From: Mesorhizobium atlanticum
GTDB taxonomy: Bacteria; Pseudomonadota; Alphaproteobacteria; Rhizobiales; Rhizobiaceae
Direction: 5' to 3'
Length of the DNA: 64,000 bases
Assembly: GCF_003289965.1 (NCBI RefSeq)
Contig: NZ_QMBQ01000010.1
Span: 1 to 64,000, forward strand
The notes below the pieces were generated by a model. The model was not told the DNA's origin and did not search any database. It was given only the letters and a program-made list of their open reading frames with translations. Shown piece after piece: positions 26,941 to 36,386 of this stretch. The translations under genes and the position numbers were made by a program. Within the stretch, counting starts at the first letter, position 1. Each line of letters begins with the position of its first letter.

Positions 26941-28815
26941 ATGATCCGCGATTTTTTTCGCGACAGGCGGGGTAACTACGCCTTGATGACGGTCATCACG
27001 ATGATACCGCTGATGGGCGCCGTGGCGATTGCCGTCGACTACACCGAGTTGGTCAGGCAGAAGCAGGAAACGTTGAACGCGCTCGACGCCGCCGGGCTCG
27101 CAACGGCACAGCAGATCGTCGCCGGCGCTAGCGACGCCGATGCCAAGGCTTTTGCCAAGACATTCTTCGAGGCCAACCTAGGGCACGTCCTTCCCGCGAA
27201 TACGACGCTTACGGTGACCTTGCCGAACAACAACGCCGGCGGCGGCACGCTGGTACTCGAGGCCGCGCTTAAGTACCAACCTTATTTCCTGCCGGCGGCG
27301 GTCATGCTGCTGGGCGGCGGCGCTCCGGCTCAGACCACCGTCAACTTTTCGGCAAGGTCCGAAATCCGCCTCAAGAACACGCTGGAAGTGTCGCTGGTGC
27401 TCGATAATTCGGGCTCGATGACCGAGCTTGGGCACGGCTCGAACCAGGTACGGTTCGACCTGTTAAAGAGCGCGGCCAAGCAGCTTGTCGACCAACTGTC
27501 CGGGCAGGCGCTGTTGATGAAGCAGGTTTCCAAGCCGGTTCAATTCAGCCTCGTGCCCTTTGCCGCCTCGGTCAATGTCGGCCCGGCAAACAAAGATGCC
27601 GCCTGGATGGACACGACAGGCGTTTCGCCACTCGACCAGGAGAACCTCGATTGGTCGACGCTTACCTCGGCCAACTCCCCTAACCAATATGCGGTGAAGT
27701 CTGGCAACAACTATTATGCGAAAGGCTCGTCGTGGGATGCGACGCAGTTGAACCAGGTGCTGACGCGCTTTTCGATCTACAAGTGGATGAAGCGGATTTC
27801 GTCGTGCACCAAGGACAGGAATAACAACTGCACGTCCAATATTGTGTACGCGCCAATTGCGAGTTGGGGCGGCTGCGTCGAATCGCGGCCATATCCCTAT
27901 AACATTCAGGATACGGCCGCCTCGACCTCGACACCGGCGACCATGTTCGTACCTATGTTCGCACCTGACGAGACCGATAACACCGACAGCTACTCGCGTT
28001 CCGCCTACAGCAATTGGCATTTGGATGTATCAAGCGGTACGGACGCGGCGCGGCAGCGCTACATGCCTAAATATTTCAATGCCGGCATCGGCACCAAAGT
28101 GACGCCTGCCTACGGCATGAACGAAGGCCCCAACACCAGTTGCAGCACGACCGCGATCACGCCGCTCACCGACGTATCGACCTCAGCCGGCGCCACGACG
28201 GTGAAGAGCGCGATCGATGCGATGGCCGCCAGCGGCGCCACTAACGTGCCGGAAGGCATGGCATGGGGATGGAGAACGCTCTCCAGCACAGCGCCGTTTA
28301 CAGAGGGCCGTCCCGAAAGTGAAAAAGGCAATGACAAGGTCCTGATCGTCCTGACGGACGGCGCCAACACCTACTACACACCCACTTCATTGGGAGCCAA
28401 TGATTTGGCGGGTGCCAAATCTACTTATTCGGCGCTGGGTTATGTGAACCCGTACAATACCGCCTACAGCTACGGCCGCATTTTCCTTGGTACCAGCAGC
28501 AATGTCAGCAAGACTGATTATTCTAACGCCAATTACACCAAGGCGATGAGCGAGCATTTCGCCACGCTCTGCGACAACGCCAAGGCCGCTAACATCATCG
28601 TCATGACCATCGCGCTCGACCTCGATTCCAGCAACACCGCGGAGGCGGCGCAGATGGCGGCGCTGAAGACCTGCTCGTCGGACTCGCGTTTCCGCAGGGA
28701 TCCAACCGACCCGAGCAAGCCCGCGAAGCTGTTCTGGAACTCGACCGGCGCCACGCTTTCGGATGACTTCAAGGCGATCGGCAACGAATTGTCGAACCTG
28801 CGCATCGTCAGTTGA
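26941..28815 (+). CDS. TadG-like pilus-assembly protein with von Willebrand A domain (paralogue 1)
   Basis: 624 residues from ATG 26941 (MIRDFFRDRRGNYALMTVI). A Tad-like N-terminus (RDRRGNYAL plus one membrane helix ending VAIAVDYTELV) anchors it. The VWA domain follows with the MIDAS motif LVLDNSGSMTE and a conserved VLIVLTDGANT. The C-terminus is WNSTGATLSDDFKAIGNELSNLRIVS. Such proteins are secreted or membrane-anchored parts of Flp/Tad-type systems, but no other tad gene is in the window. About two-thirds of the sequence is shared with the next gene. Confidence 0.88.
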   Translation: MIRDFFRDRRGNYALMTVITMIPLMGAVAIAVDYTELVRQKQETLNALDAAGLATAQQIVAGASDADAKAFAKTFFEANLGHVLPANTTLTVTLPNNNAGGGTLVLEAALKYQPYFLPAAVMLLGGGAPAQTTVNFSARSEIRLKNTLEVSLVLDNSGSMTELGHGSNQVRFDLLKSAAKQLVDQLSGQALLMKQVSKPVQFSLVPFAASVNVGPANKDAAWMDTTGVSPLDQENLDWSTLTSANSPNQYAVKSGNNYYAKGSSWDATQLNQVLTRFSIYKWMKRISSCTKDRNNNCTSNIVYAPIASWGGCVESRPYPYNIQDTAASTSTPATMFVPMFAPDETDNTDSYSRSAYSNWHLDVSSGTDAARQRYMPKYFNAGIGTKVTPAYGMNEGPNTSCSTTAITPLTDVSTSAGATTVKSAIDAMAASGATNVPEGMAWGWRTLSSTAPFTEGRPESEKGNDKVLIVLTDGANTYYTPTSLGANDLAGAKSTYSALGYVNPYNTAYSYGRIFLGTSSNVSKTDYSNANYTKAMSEHFATLCDNAKAANIIVMTIALDLDSSNTAEAAQMAALKTCSSDSRFRRDPTDPSKPAKLFWNSTGATLSDDFKAIGNELSNLRIVS

Positions 28816-28843
28816 GCACAACAACCGGGGGCCGCTCGAGCAA

Positions 28844-30817
28844 ATGCGCAAATTCTGGCATCAATTCTGCCGTGACCGCCGCGGCAACTATGCCCTCGTG
28901 ACGGCAATCGCCATGGTGCCGCTGATGGGAGCCTTGGCGGTGGGCGTCGACATCACCGAGCTCAACCGCCAGAAGCAGATGGTGCTCAACGCGCTCGACT
29001 CGGCCAATTTCGCCTCCGCGGTGCGCCTCTCGCAGGGCGCATCGGACGACGAGATCAAGGCCTATGCGGCTGCCTTCCTGAATTCCAATCTCAACACCAT
29101 CGATCCCGCCAACATCGCGCTCGATGTCACGCTGCCGAGCAGCCAGACCGGCGGCGGCCTGATGAAGCTTTGCGCGACGCTCACCTATCACCCCTATTTC
29201 CATCCGGCGGCGGCGCTGCTCAGCGGCGCGTCGGACGGCGACGCCCATAAGCCAATCCAGGTCGAGATGTGTTCCCAGGTGCGGCTGAAGAACACGCTGG
29301 AAGTGGCGATGGTGCTCGACAATTCGGGCTCCATGACAACGCCAGGCACCGGCTCGGGACAGAAACGCATCGACCTGCTCAAGCAGGCCGCCAAGCAGCT
29401 TGTCGACACGCTGGCGCAGCAGGCAGCGCAGATCAAGCAGATCGACAAGCCGGTGCAGTTCAGCCTCGTGCCATTCGCGGCCTCGGTCAATGTCGGGTCG
29501 GACAACGACAACGCCCCGTGGATGGACGTCTACGGGCTGTCTCCGGTCGCCAACGAGAATTTCGACTGGTCGACGCTGAATGCGCCCGACAAATATGCCC
29601 AGAAGATCAACGGCATCTGGTACAAGAAAGGCACCGGCTGGGGCGACGAAGAAAACCAGGTTCTCAGCCGCTTCGAGCTCTATCAAGACCTGAAGGTGGT
29701 GACCAGCCACGAGCGCATCGTCGGCAGCGCGCGCACCGTCTGCGATACATACCGCTCGAACCACACCTGTTCGCACAGTCATACGGAATATGATTACAAC
29801 GACACCTACGGTCCATTCGCCAGTTGGCAGGGCTGTGTCGAGGTCCGCCCCTACCCTTACAATGTCGACGACACGCCAGCCTCGGGCGGCCCGAACAACA
29901 CCGGTATCGGCGTCGGCGATCCCGCGACCATGTTCGTGCCGATGTTCGCGCCGGACGAACCCGGCAATCATTGGAAGGTGACCCAGAACCCGCTGGAGCC
30001 GAACCCGACGACCTATGGCGCGGCGAACAGCTGGTGGAACGACGATCCGTCGAGCACGACCGGCAAGACCAGGCAGTCGAACATGGCCAAATATTTTCAG
30101 CCGCGGCCAATCGATGCTCCGACCCTCAGTTCGGGCGCGGGTCCCAATTACAGCTGCACCACCACGCCGATCACACCGCTTACCGATGTCACCCAGACGG
30201 ATGGGCTCGCAGCCATCAAGGCGGCGATCGACCTGATGCAGCCCAACGGCAACACCAATGTGCCCGAAGGCATGGCCTGGGGCTGGCGCACGGTGTCGAG
30301 CGCGCCGCCCTTCACCGAGGGCCGTCCGGAAACCGAGCGCGGCAACGACAAGGTGGTCATCGTGCTCACGGACGGCGAGAACACTTACTCCACGGTCAGT
30401 TCCGACCCGGCAGGCAACAGGTCGACCTACGCGGCCTATGGCTATACCGGCGTCGGCTATAACGGTACCTCGGTCACCCGTCTGTTCGGCGGCACGTCGA
30501 GCGCGATCGGCCAATTCAACTATTCGTCGAGCAACTATACCGCCGCGATGAACGAGCAAATGGCGAAGCTGTGCAACAACGCCAAGGCCGGCAACATCAT
30601 GGTGATGACGGTGGCGCTCGACATGTCCTCGACCAGCTCAAGCGACCAGAAGGCCATGGCAGCGCTGAAAGCATGCTCTTCCGACTCCCGCTTTCGCAAG
30701 GATCCGACGGATCCAAGCAAGCCGGCCAAGCTGTTCTGGAATGCCACGGGCGCGACGCTCTCCGACAATTTCAAGGAGATCGCCAACGAATTGTCGAACC
30801 TGCGGGTGGTGGGGTAA
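28844..30817 (+). CDS. TadG-like pilus-assembly protein with von Willebrand A domain (paralogue 2)
   Basis: 657 residues from ATG 28844 (MRKFWHQFCRDRRGNYALVTA), 28 bases after the stop of its paralogue. The layout is the same: RDRRGNYAL, one membrane helix, MIDAS motif MVLDNSGSMTT, VVIVLTDGENT, and the ending WNATGATLSDNFKEIANELSNLRVVG. It differs by an insertion with extra Cys/His (TYRSNHTCSHSHTEYDYND) around residue 310. The tandem arrangement indicates local duplication followed by divergence. Confidence 0.88.
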   Translation: MRKFWHQFCRDRRGNYALVTAIAMVPLMGALAVGVDITELNRQKQMVLNALDSANFASAVRLSQGASDDEIKAYAAAFLNSNLNTIDPANIALDVTLPSSQTGGGLMKLCATLTYHPYFHPAAALLSGASDGDAHKPIQVEMCSQVRLKNTLEVAMVLDNSGSMTTPGTGSGQKRIDLLKQAAKQLVDTLAQQAAQIKQIDKPVQFSLVPFAASVNVGSDNDNAPWMDVYGLSPVANENFDWSTLNAPDKYAQKINGIWYKKGTGWGDEENQVLSRFELYQDLKVVTSHERIVGSARTVCDTYRSNHTCSHSHTEYDYNDTYGPFASWQGCVEVRPYPYNVDDTPASGGPNNTGIGVGDPATMFVPMFAPDEPGNHWKVTQNPLEPNPTTYGAANSWWNDDPSSTTGKTRQSNMAKYFQPRPIDAPTLSSGAGPNYSCTTTPITPLTDVTQTDGLAAIKAAIDLMQPNGNTNVPEGMAWGWRTVSSAPPFTEGRPETERGNDKVVIVLTDGENTYSTVSSDPAGNRSTYAAYGYTGVGYNGTSVTRLFGGTSSAIGQFNYSSSNYTAAMNEQMAKLCNNAKAGNIMVMTVALDMSSTSSSDQKAMAALKACSSDSRFRKDPTDPSKPAKLFWNATGATLSDNFKEIANELSNLRVVG

Positions 30818-30905
30818 GGCGCGCTGGCGTAAAGGGCGGTTCCGTCAAGCCCTTGCGTGCTTTCGTAAGGCGACGCAAATCTTGGCCGCCTTCGCGGAGA
30901 CCCCG

Positions 30906-31538
30906 ATGCCCGACGCCGCCAACCACCTGACTTTCGCGCTGATCTGCCTCGGCATGGTGCTCACGCCAGGCCCCAACATGATCTACCTGATCTCGCGCTC
31001 GCTGTCGCAAGGGCCGAAGGCCGGGCTGATCTCGCTCGGCGGCGTGGCGCTGGGCTTCCTGTTCTATGTTGTCTCGGCGGCCTTCGGCATCACCGCGCTG
31101 ATTTTCGCCGTGCCCTTTGCCTACGATGCGCTGCGCTTCGCAGGCGCGCTTTATCTTCTGTGGCTCGCCTGGCAGGCGCTGAAGCCCGGCGGACGCTCGC
31201 CCTTCCAGGTCCGCGAATTGCCCAGGGACAAGCCGCGCAAGCTCTTCGTCATGGGGCTGATGACCAACCTGCTCAACCCTAAGGTGGCCGTGCTCTATCT
31301 GTCGCTCCTGCCGCAGTTCATCAATCCGGCGAAGGGCCATGTTTTATCACAGCTTCTGGTGCTCGGCGTGACGCAGATTTCGATCAGCCTCACCGTCAAT
31401 GCCATCATCGCGGTGACTGCCGGTTCGATCGCGAACTTCCTCGCCGGGCGGCCGTTCTGGCTGGTCGTCCAGCGCTGGATGATGGGCACGGTTCTGACCG
31501 CGCTGGCGCTCAAGATGGCGACCGAGGCGCAGAGATAG
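30906..31538 (+). CDS. LysE/RhtB-family amino acid exporter
   Basis: 210 residues from ATG 30906 (MPDAANHLTFALICLGMVLTPGPN). The family N-terminal motif TPGPNMIYLISRSLSQG is intact, and about six membrane helices are predicted. The length is typical (200-210). The central loop LMTNLLNPKVAVLYLSLLPQ matches the RhtB pattern. It should export neutral amino acids or homoserine-lactone-like compounds; the substrate cannot be read from sequence. It starts 88 bp after the second TadG-like gene. Confidence 0.93.
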   Translation: MPDAANHLTFALICLGMVLTPGPNMIYLISRSLSQGPKAGLISLGGVALGFLFYVVSAAFGITALIFAVPFAYDALRFAGALYLLWLAWQALKPGGRSPFQVRELPRDKPRKLFVMGLMTNLLNPKVAVLYLSLLPQFINPAKGHVLSQLLVLGVTQISISLTVNAIIAVTAGSIANFLAGRPFWLVVQRWMMGTVLTALALKMATEAQR

Positions 31539-31678
31539 GGTGCCTTGATATTCAGGTGAGACCGGCCTGCGAATGACGGCTGTCTGCGCTTCCGGTGCTC
31601 ACGTACTTCAGTACGCTCCGCTCCGGTTCTCGACAGCCATCCTTCTCGACTCGGCCTGACCTGAATCTCAACGCACCC
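31538..31678. repeat. Long imperfect palindrome (dispersed-repeat type) after the LysE gene
   Basis: The left arm 31538-31586 (GGGTGCCTTGATATTCAGGT...) and the right arm 31631-31678 (...ACCTGAATCTCAACGCACCC) are imperfect inverted copies. The centre holds the palindrome CGTACTTCAGTACG (31602-31615). The element uses the last base of the stop codon of the LysE gene. It would form a large hairpin between two convergent genes. Confidence 0.7.
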
Positions 31679-31699
31679 CTGGGGCGACCCTTGAGATTC

Positions 31700-32524
31700 C
31701 TACATGGGCCGGCGCACCGGCCGGATCTGCTCCGGCTCGACCACCTTGCGATAAAGATGCCAGGTCGCGTGGCCCAGAATCGGCATGACGACGGCAAGCC
31801 CGGCAAACAGCGGGATCGAGCCGATCACCAGCAGAACCGCGACCGTGAGGCCCCAGAGCGCCATCGTCAGCGGACTGGTCATCACCGCGCGGGCCGAGGT
31901 TTCGATCGCCGCGACGGCACCGACGTCGCGGTCGAGCAGCAGCGGGAAGGCAACGACGGTGGTGCCTAAAACGACAACGGCGAAGACGAAGCCGACGGCG
32001 TTGCCGACGAGGATCAGCGTCCAGCCTTTGCCGGTCGTCAGCACGTCGCGCACGAAGGCGCCGACCGAAGCGGGCGGCTCGGCGCCGAACAGGCTGGTGT
32101 AGAGCGATTGCGCAGTGAACAGCCACAACAGGAACAGCGCGAAGAGCAGGATGCCGATGACCGCGATCGACGGCAGCGCCGGCGAATGGCGCACGTCCAG
32201 CGCATGATGCCAGCGGCTGCTCATGCCAAGCTCGCGCCGGCGGCTGATCTCGTAGAGGCCGATGGCCGCGAACGGGCCGATAAGGGCGAAACCGGACATC
32301 AGCGGATAGACGAGCTGGATGGCGTTCGAGCCCGAGCTCCATTGGGTCAGGATCAGGCCGACGATCGGGTAGATCAGGCACAGGAAGACGTAGTGCGAAG
32401 GCTTGGCCCAGAAATCCTCGGCGCCGAGCTTCAGCGCGTCCCAAAGGTCCGCGGTCGAGATGTGGCGCACCGTGGGCTGAACATGCGCGCCGTACGCGTC
32501 CGTCATGACATGAAAACCGGCCAT
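31700..32524 (-). CDS. DUF2189-family integral membrane protein
   Basis: 274 residues from ATG 32524 (MAGFHVMTDAYGAHVQPTVR), preceded by GGAGGACGGTT. The frame extends back to 32659 through a repeat, which is not coding. The N-terminal hallmark VRHISTADLWDALKLGAEDF of DUF2189 is followed by about six helices (YVFLCLIYPIVGLILTQW, AVIGILLFALFLLWLF and others). Function unknown. It stands alone, convergent with the LysE gene. Confidence 0.88.
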   Translation of the reverse strand: MAGFHVMTDAYGAHVQPTVRHISTADLWDALKLGAEDFWAKPSHYVFLCLIYPIVGLILTQWSSGSNAIQLVYPLMSGFALIGPFAAIGLYEISRRRELGMSSRWHHALDVRHSPALPSIAVIGILLFALFLLWLFTAQSLYTSLFGAEPPASVGAFVRDVLTTGKGWTLILVGNAVGFVFAVVVLGTTVVAFPLLLDRDVGAVAAIETSARAVMTSPLTMALWGLTVAVLLVIGSIPLFAGLAVVMPILGHATWHLYRKVVEPEQIRPVRRPM

Positions 32525-32542
32525 AACCGTCCTCCGTTTTTC

Positions 32543-32646
32543 TGCGCATGACCCCCGAAAACCGAAAATCGGTTTTCGGAAAGGATCATGCGCCAAACCA
32601 AGTTTTACAGCGTCCTTTGCGCGTCCGATGGACGCGCGGCGCTGTA
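32543..32646. repeat. Dispersed intergenic repeat, family B (well-preserved copy)
   Basis: It begins TGCGCATGACCCCCGAAA and ends GACGCGCGGCGCTGTA. CCGAAAACCGA (32555-32565) pairs perfectly with TCGGTTTTCGG (32569-32579) around AAA. A second hairpin-like part follows (GCGTCC...GGACGC). It matches 12551-12650 in opposite orientation. Confidence 0.75.
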
Positions 32647-32794
32647 ATGGGTCGGTCACCGCCTGGGTGGCCGCCCGTGGCTGCCACTTTCAAGAACGCC
32701 GGGATGATAACCGATCTTCCGGGAAAAGTCGCCGTTTCATGCGATTTTCATCGGTTGCCCGGCAAAAGCCACGATCGGCGGTATCAGAGGCCGG

Positions 32795-33301
32795 ATGAGC
32801 ATCCCGACCACCGCCCTCCCCGATATGAACCGTCGCATGCTGATCAAGGCCGCTGGCCTTGCGGCGCTTGCCGGCATCGCCGCCTGCAGCACCGTCACGG
32901 TGCCAACCGGCGAAGGCGCCGGCGTTTCGTCTTCCGCCACGAGCACCTTGAGCACGATCCGCACATCGGCTGGACTGCCGGTGCTGACTCCCGATGCGCA
33001 GCTCGAGCAGGCGGCGCTGCAGCAGGCCGGCTACATGGCGTCGCGCGAGCGCATGAGCCACACGACCGGCTGGGGCAAGGATTTCGCCTCGCGCATGAAG
33101 GACAATGGCGTACGGGGCGCGGCGGCTGAAAACATCGCCGAGGGCCGTTTCGACCTTGAGAAGCTCTTCGACATTTGGATGCATTCGGACGGACACCGCC
33201 GCAACATGCTCGATCCGGATTTCAGCCGCTTCGGGCTCGCCTATGTGCGAGACGGCCGCGATCCTGCCTTGCGCTATTGGGCGCTGGTGCTTGGCAGATA
33301 G
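32795..33301 (+). CDS. CAP-domain (SCP-like) lipoprotein
   Basis: 168 residues. ATG 32795 has AGAGG upstream; ATG 32825 (MNRRMLIKAAGLAALAGIAAC) is also possible. The signal carries a double arginine and a lipobox (GIAAC), so Tat or Sec export followed by lipidation is likely. The CAP core is present: NGVRGAAAENIAEG, FDIWMHSDGHRRNMLDPDFSRFGLAY, with the HxxN/HRRNML signature. Bacterial CAP proteins are secreted or cell-envelope proteins of varied, mostly unknown function. Confidence 0.9.
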   Translation: MSIPTTALPDMNRRMLIKAAGLAALAGIAACSTVTVPTGEGAGVSSSATSTLSTIRTSAGLPVLTPDAQLEQAALQQAGYMASRERMSHTTGWGKDFASRMKDNGVRGAAAENIAEGRFDLEKLFDIWMHSDGHRRNMLDPDFSRFGLAYVRDGRDPALRYWALVLGR

Positions 33302-33362
33302 CAGAGAAGGGAACGGTAGCGTTGCTTCGCGCCGACTTGGGAAGCCGTTCTGGAATAAAACG

Positions 33363-34895
33363 TCAATCCATATGCGCGGCCGGCGCACCGCCCGCCGGCG
33401 CGGCCTTCGGCTTGCGCAGCAGGACGACGAACGGGATCGCGACCAGCGTCATCACCATCAGGATTTTGAAGTCGTTGATGTAGGAGATCATCATCGCCTG
33501 CGCATTCACCGCGCGGTCGACCTGCGACAGCGCCGCGGCGTTGCCGCTGGCGGCCGCCGGCGAGGCAGCCCATAGGTTGGGATTGTACGGGTTGATGAAG
33601 GCCGAAAGCTCGGTGTGGTTGATCTGCGTGTTGCGCACCATCAGCGCCGCCACCACCGAGACGCCGATAGACGAACCCAGATTGCGCACCAGGCTGAACA
33701 GCGCGGTGGCATCGGTGCGGTAGCGCGCGTCGAGCGTGGCGAAGGCGACCGTCGACAGCGGCACGAATACCATGCCCATGCCGAGACCCTGGATGACACC
33801 CGAGGTGAGGATCAGCCAATTGTCCATCTGCGGCGTGAAGCTTGCCATGGTGTAGAGCGACTGCGCGGTCAGCAGGAAACCGATGGCAACGAGGATCCTC
33901 GCGTCGAACCTGTGCATGATGCGGCCGACCACCAGCATCGAGATCATCGTGCCGATGCCGCGCGGACCCAGCACGATGCCGATGGTCACGGTCGGATAGC
34001 CGAAAATATTGGCAAGCATCGGCGGCAACAGCGACATCGAGGCCAGGATCAGCACGCCCATGACGAAGATGAAGCCCAGCCCGGTCACGAAATTCCGGTC
34101 GAGGAATATCTTTGGATCGATGAAGGGGTGCTCGGCCGTCACCGTGTGGATGGTGAACACCCAGAAGCCGGTGAGCGAAAGAGCGAGCTCGATCCAGATC
34201 TCGGCCGAGTTGAACCAGTCGACCTCGCCGCCGCGATCGAGCAGGAGCTGCAGCGCGCCGACGCCGAGCGAGATCATGGCGAAGCCGAAGAAGTCGAAGC
34301 CGCGCAGTCGCTTTGGGATGACTGGCAGATAGGCGGCCATGCCGAGGAAGGCCAAAATGCCGACCGGCAGGTTGATGAAGAACACCCAGCGCCAGTTGAA
34401 GTTCTCTGTCAGCCAGCCGCCCAGCGTCGGGCCCAGGATCGGCCCAAGCATGATGCCGGCGCCCCAGATGGCCATCGCCTGGCCATGGCGCTCCTTCGGG
34501 TTGATGTCGAGCAGGAAGGTCTGCGACAGCGGCACGATGGCCGCGCCGAACACGCCCTGCAGCAGGCGGAACAGCACGATCGTCTCGAGGCTCCAGGCAA
34601 GGCCGCAGAGCATGGAGAAGACGGTGAAGCCGACGACTGAGGCGAGGAACAGCTCCTTGCGGCCAAGCCGGTCGGCGAGCCAGCCGGTGACCGGCGTCAT
34701 GATCGCCGCCGCCACGATATAAGAGGTCAGCACCCAATTGATGTTGTCGGGCGAGGCGCCGAGGTCGCCCGTCATGGTCGGCAGCGCGACATTGGCGATC
34801 GTGGTGTCGAGCGCCTGCATGATCGTCGCCAGCATCAGCGCGACCGTGATCAGCCCGCGATGCGGCACTTCCTTGAAGGGTTCGGGCGTGGTCAT
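33363..34895 (-). CDS. DHA2-family multidrug efflux MFS permease (EmrB-like)
   Basis: 510 residues with 14 predicted helices. Diagnostic motifs: LDTTIANVALPTM (motif D1), GWLADRLGRKELF (motif A), and ILGPTLGGWLTENFNWRWVFFINLPVG (motif C and the DHA2-specific loop, here 27 residues in total). With the EmrA-like adaptor it should form a drug:H+ efflux pump across both membranes. It follows emrA after an unusually long 291 bp gap that holds a structured element. Confidence 0.94.
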   Translation of the reverse strand: MTTPEPFKEVPHRGLITVALMLATIMQALDTTIANVALPTMTGDLGASPDNINWVLTSYIVAAAIMTPVTGWLADRLGRKELFLASVVGFTVFSMLCGLAWSLETIVLFRLLQGVFGAAIVPLSQTFLLDINPKERHGQAMAIWGAGIMLGPILGPTLGGWLTENFNWRWVFFINLPVGILAFLGMAAYLPVIPKRLRGFDFFGFAMISLGVGALQLLLDRGGEVDWFNSAEIWIELALSLTGFWVFTIHTVTAEHPFIDPKIFLDRNFVTGLGFIFVMGVLILASMSLLPPMLANIFGYPTVTIGIVLGPRGIGTMISMLVVGRIMHRFDARILVAIGFLLTAQSLYTMASFTPQMDNWLILTSGVIQGLGMGMVFVPLSTVAFATLDARYRTDATALFSLVRNLGSSIGVSVVAALMVRNTQINHTELSAFINPYNPNLWAASPAAASGNAAALSQVDRAVNAQAMMISYINDFKILMVMTLVAIPFVVLLRKPKAAPAGGAPAAHMD

Positions 34896-34938
34896 AATGC
34901 TGAACTTCCAGCAGGTAACAGAAACGTGTACACTGGGC

Positions 34939-35053
34939 TTCCGGGCGGCAAAGCCTTCCGTTGAGAGACTCTCATCGCGGTGGGACGCGACTATCGATGT
35001 GGGGGTTACATCGACCGAAAGTCTTTGTTGGAGCGGATGCCTGCCGCCCGGAA
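34939..35053 (-). other. Structured intergenic element between the emrA-like and emrB-like genes
   Basis: Outer arms TTCCGGGCGGCA (34939-34950) and TGCCGCCCGGAA (35042-35053) are perfect 12-base inverted repeats. Inside lie TGAGAGACTCTCA (34962-34974) and a hairpin TCGATGT (34994-35000)/ACATCGA (35008-35014). The whole folds on paper as a closed multibranch structure. It is transcribed within the efflux operon. It could be a cis-acting RNA, or a short element with terminal inverted repeats (MITE-like). Confidence 0.6.
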
Positions 35054-35186
35054 ACCTGAGGACCGACGGGTCCGTGTCGAAGGTTTCGGTTTCGATCGCG
35101 CCGCCAGGCGGCTGATCTTAAACACTTATCCTTCCCACTCCTCCCATCAGGTCAATGCCTGCTTCGCCCCCGATTGGAGGCGAATG

Positions 35187-36386
35187 TTACTGCGCGCTTT
35201 CCCCTGCCGTGGCGTGGCCGAAGATCGACGGCAGGCCGCGCGCCACGCCGGTGTCGACGGTGACGGTGGCGCTCATGCCGGTGCGCAGCGCCATCCTGGC
35301 ATCGGGATCGGTCAGTTCCAGGCGCACCGGAATGCGCTGCGTGACCTTGACCCAGTTGCCGGTGGCGTTCTGCGCGGGCAGCAGCGAGAACTCCGCGCCC
35401 GTGCCGGCGCCGATCGCCTTGACGGTCGCCTCGAAGGTGCGGCCCGGATAGGTGTCGACGACGATCTCGGCCTTCTGGCCAGGCTTCATGTGGGTGAGCT
35501 GGGTCTCCTTGAAATTGGCGTTGATCCAGGTGTCGCCGGTCTCGACCAGCGCGAAGAGCGGCGTGCCGACCGACACATACTGGCCGACCTTGAAGGAGGC
35601 GGCCTGGTAGATGACGCCGTCGGCCGGCGCCTTCACCGTCGTCTGCGCCAGGTCATAGGCCGCCTTGTCGCGCGCGGCCAAAGCGGCCATCACTGTCGGA
35701 TGCTTGTCGGTCTCGATATCGGGATTGCCGCCGAGCGCCGCCTTGGCGCTGACGATGCCCTGCTGCGCGACGGCCAGCTGCTGCTTGGCCTTGTCGAGAT
35801 CGTTGCGGGCCTGGTCGAGCGAGGATTTGGCGTTGATGCCCTTTTGGGCGAGATCGGCGGCGCGGTCATATTGCGACTGCGCATAGTCGACCTCACTGGA
35901 GGCGGACTTTTCCTGCGCCATCGCCTGGCTATAGGCGGCGCGCAGTTGCTCGACGTTGAGGCGCGCGGCGGCGACCGCCGCGTCGGCTTGTGCCAGCGCG
36001 ATCCTGTACGGCTCGGGGTCTATCACGAAGAGCAGATCGCCCTTCTTGACCTGCTGGTTGTCGGCGATGCCGACCTGGACGATGCGGCCGGCCGTGTCGG
36101 AAGCGACTGAAATCCTGGCCTGCTGCAGGTTGGCGTTCTCGGTCTCCTGGTAGCGGCCACCCGTCACCCAGACATATGACCCGCCGGCAAGCAGCGCCAA
36201 CGGCAGAGCGACCATCAACAGGAAGCGGCCGAGGCGGCGCTTCTTCTTCGGCGCGGCCGGCGCCGGCTGAGGCTCAGGTGCCGCCGTGACCGGAGCGGCC
36301 GCCGGCTGCGCCGGGGCTTCAGCGATCGGTTGCGCCGACGCAAGCTTGGTTACGTTGTCGTCTTCTCTCTTGGCTGCCGCGCTCAT
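35187..36386 (-). CDS. HlyD/EmrA-family efflux membrane-fusion protein
   Basis: 399 residues. A cytoplasmic Pro/Ala-rich N-terminus is followed by one membrane helix (LGRFLLMVALPLALLAGGSYVWV, about 53-75). The barrel/lipoyl halves (VTGGRYQETENANLQQARIS and KAPADGVIYQAASFKVGQYV) flank a coiled coil (about 130-250). The C-terminal signature NFKETQLTHMKPGQKAEIVVDTYPG is typical of EmrA. It links the EmrB-like permease to an outer-membrane channel. Its start overlaps the MarR stop by four bases. Confidence 0.94.
   Translation of the reverse strand: MSAAAKREDDNVTKLASAQPIAEAPAQPAAAPVTAAPEPQPAPAAPKKKRRLGRFLLMVALPLALLAGGSYVWVTGGRYQETENANLQQARISVASDTAGRIVQVGIADNQQVKKGDLLFVIDPEPYRIALAQADAAVAAARLNVEQLRAAYSQAMAQEKSASSEVDYAQSQYDRAADLAQKGINAKSSLDQARNDLDKAKQQLAVAQQGIVSAKAALGGNPDIETDKHPTVMAALAARDKAAYDLAQTTVKAPADGVIYQAASFKVGQYVSVGTPLFALVETGDTWINANFKETQLTHMKPGQKAEIVVDTYPGRTFEATVKAIGAGTGAEFSLLPAQNATGNWVKVTQRIPVRLELTDPDARMALRTGMSATVTVDTGVARGLPSIFGHATAGESAQ

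Noticed and set aside
28808..30559. 583-residue open frame opposite the second TadG-like gene
   Set aside because: The plus-strand gene has the VWA motifs and a paralogue next door; the minus frame is composition-driven.
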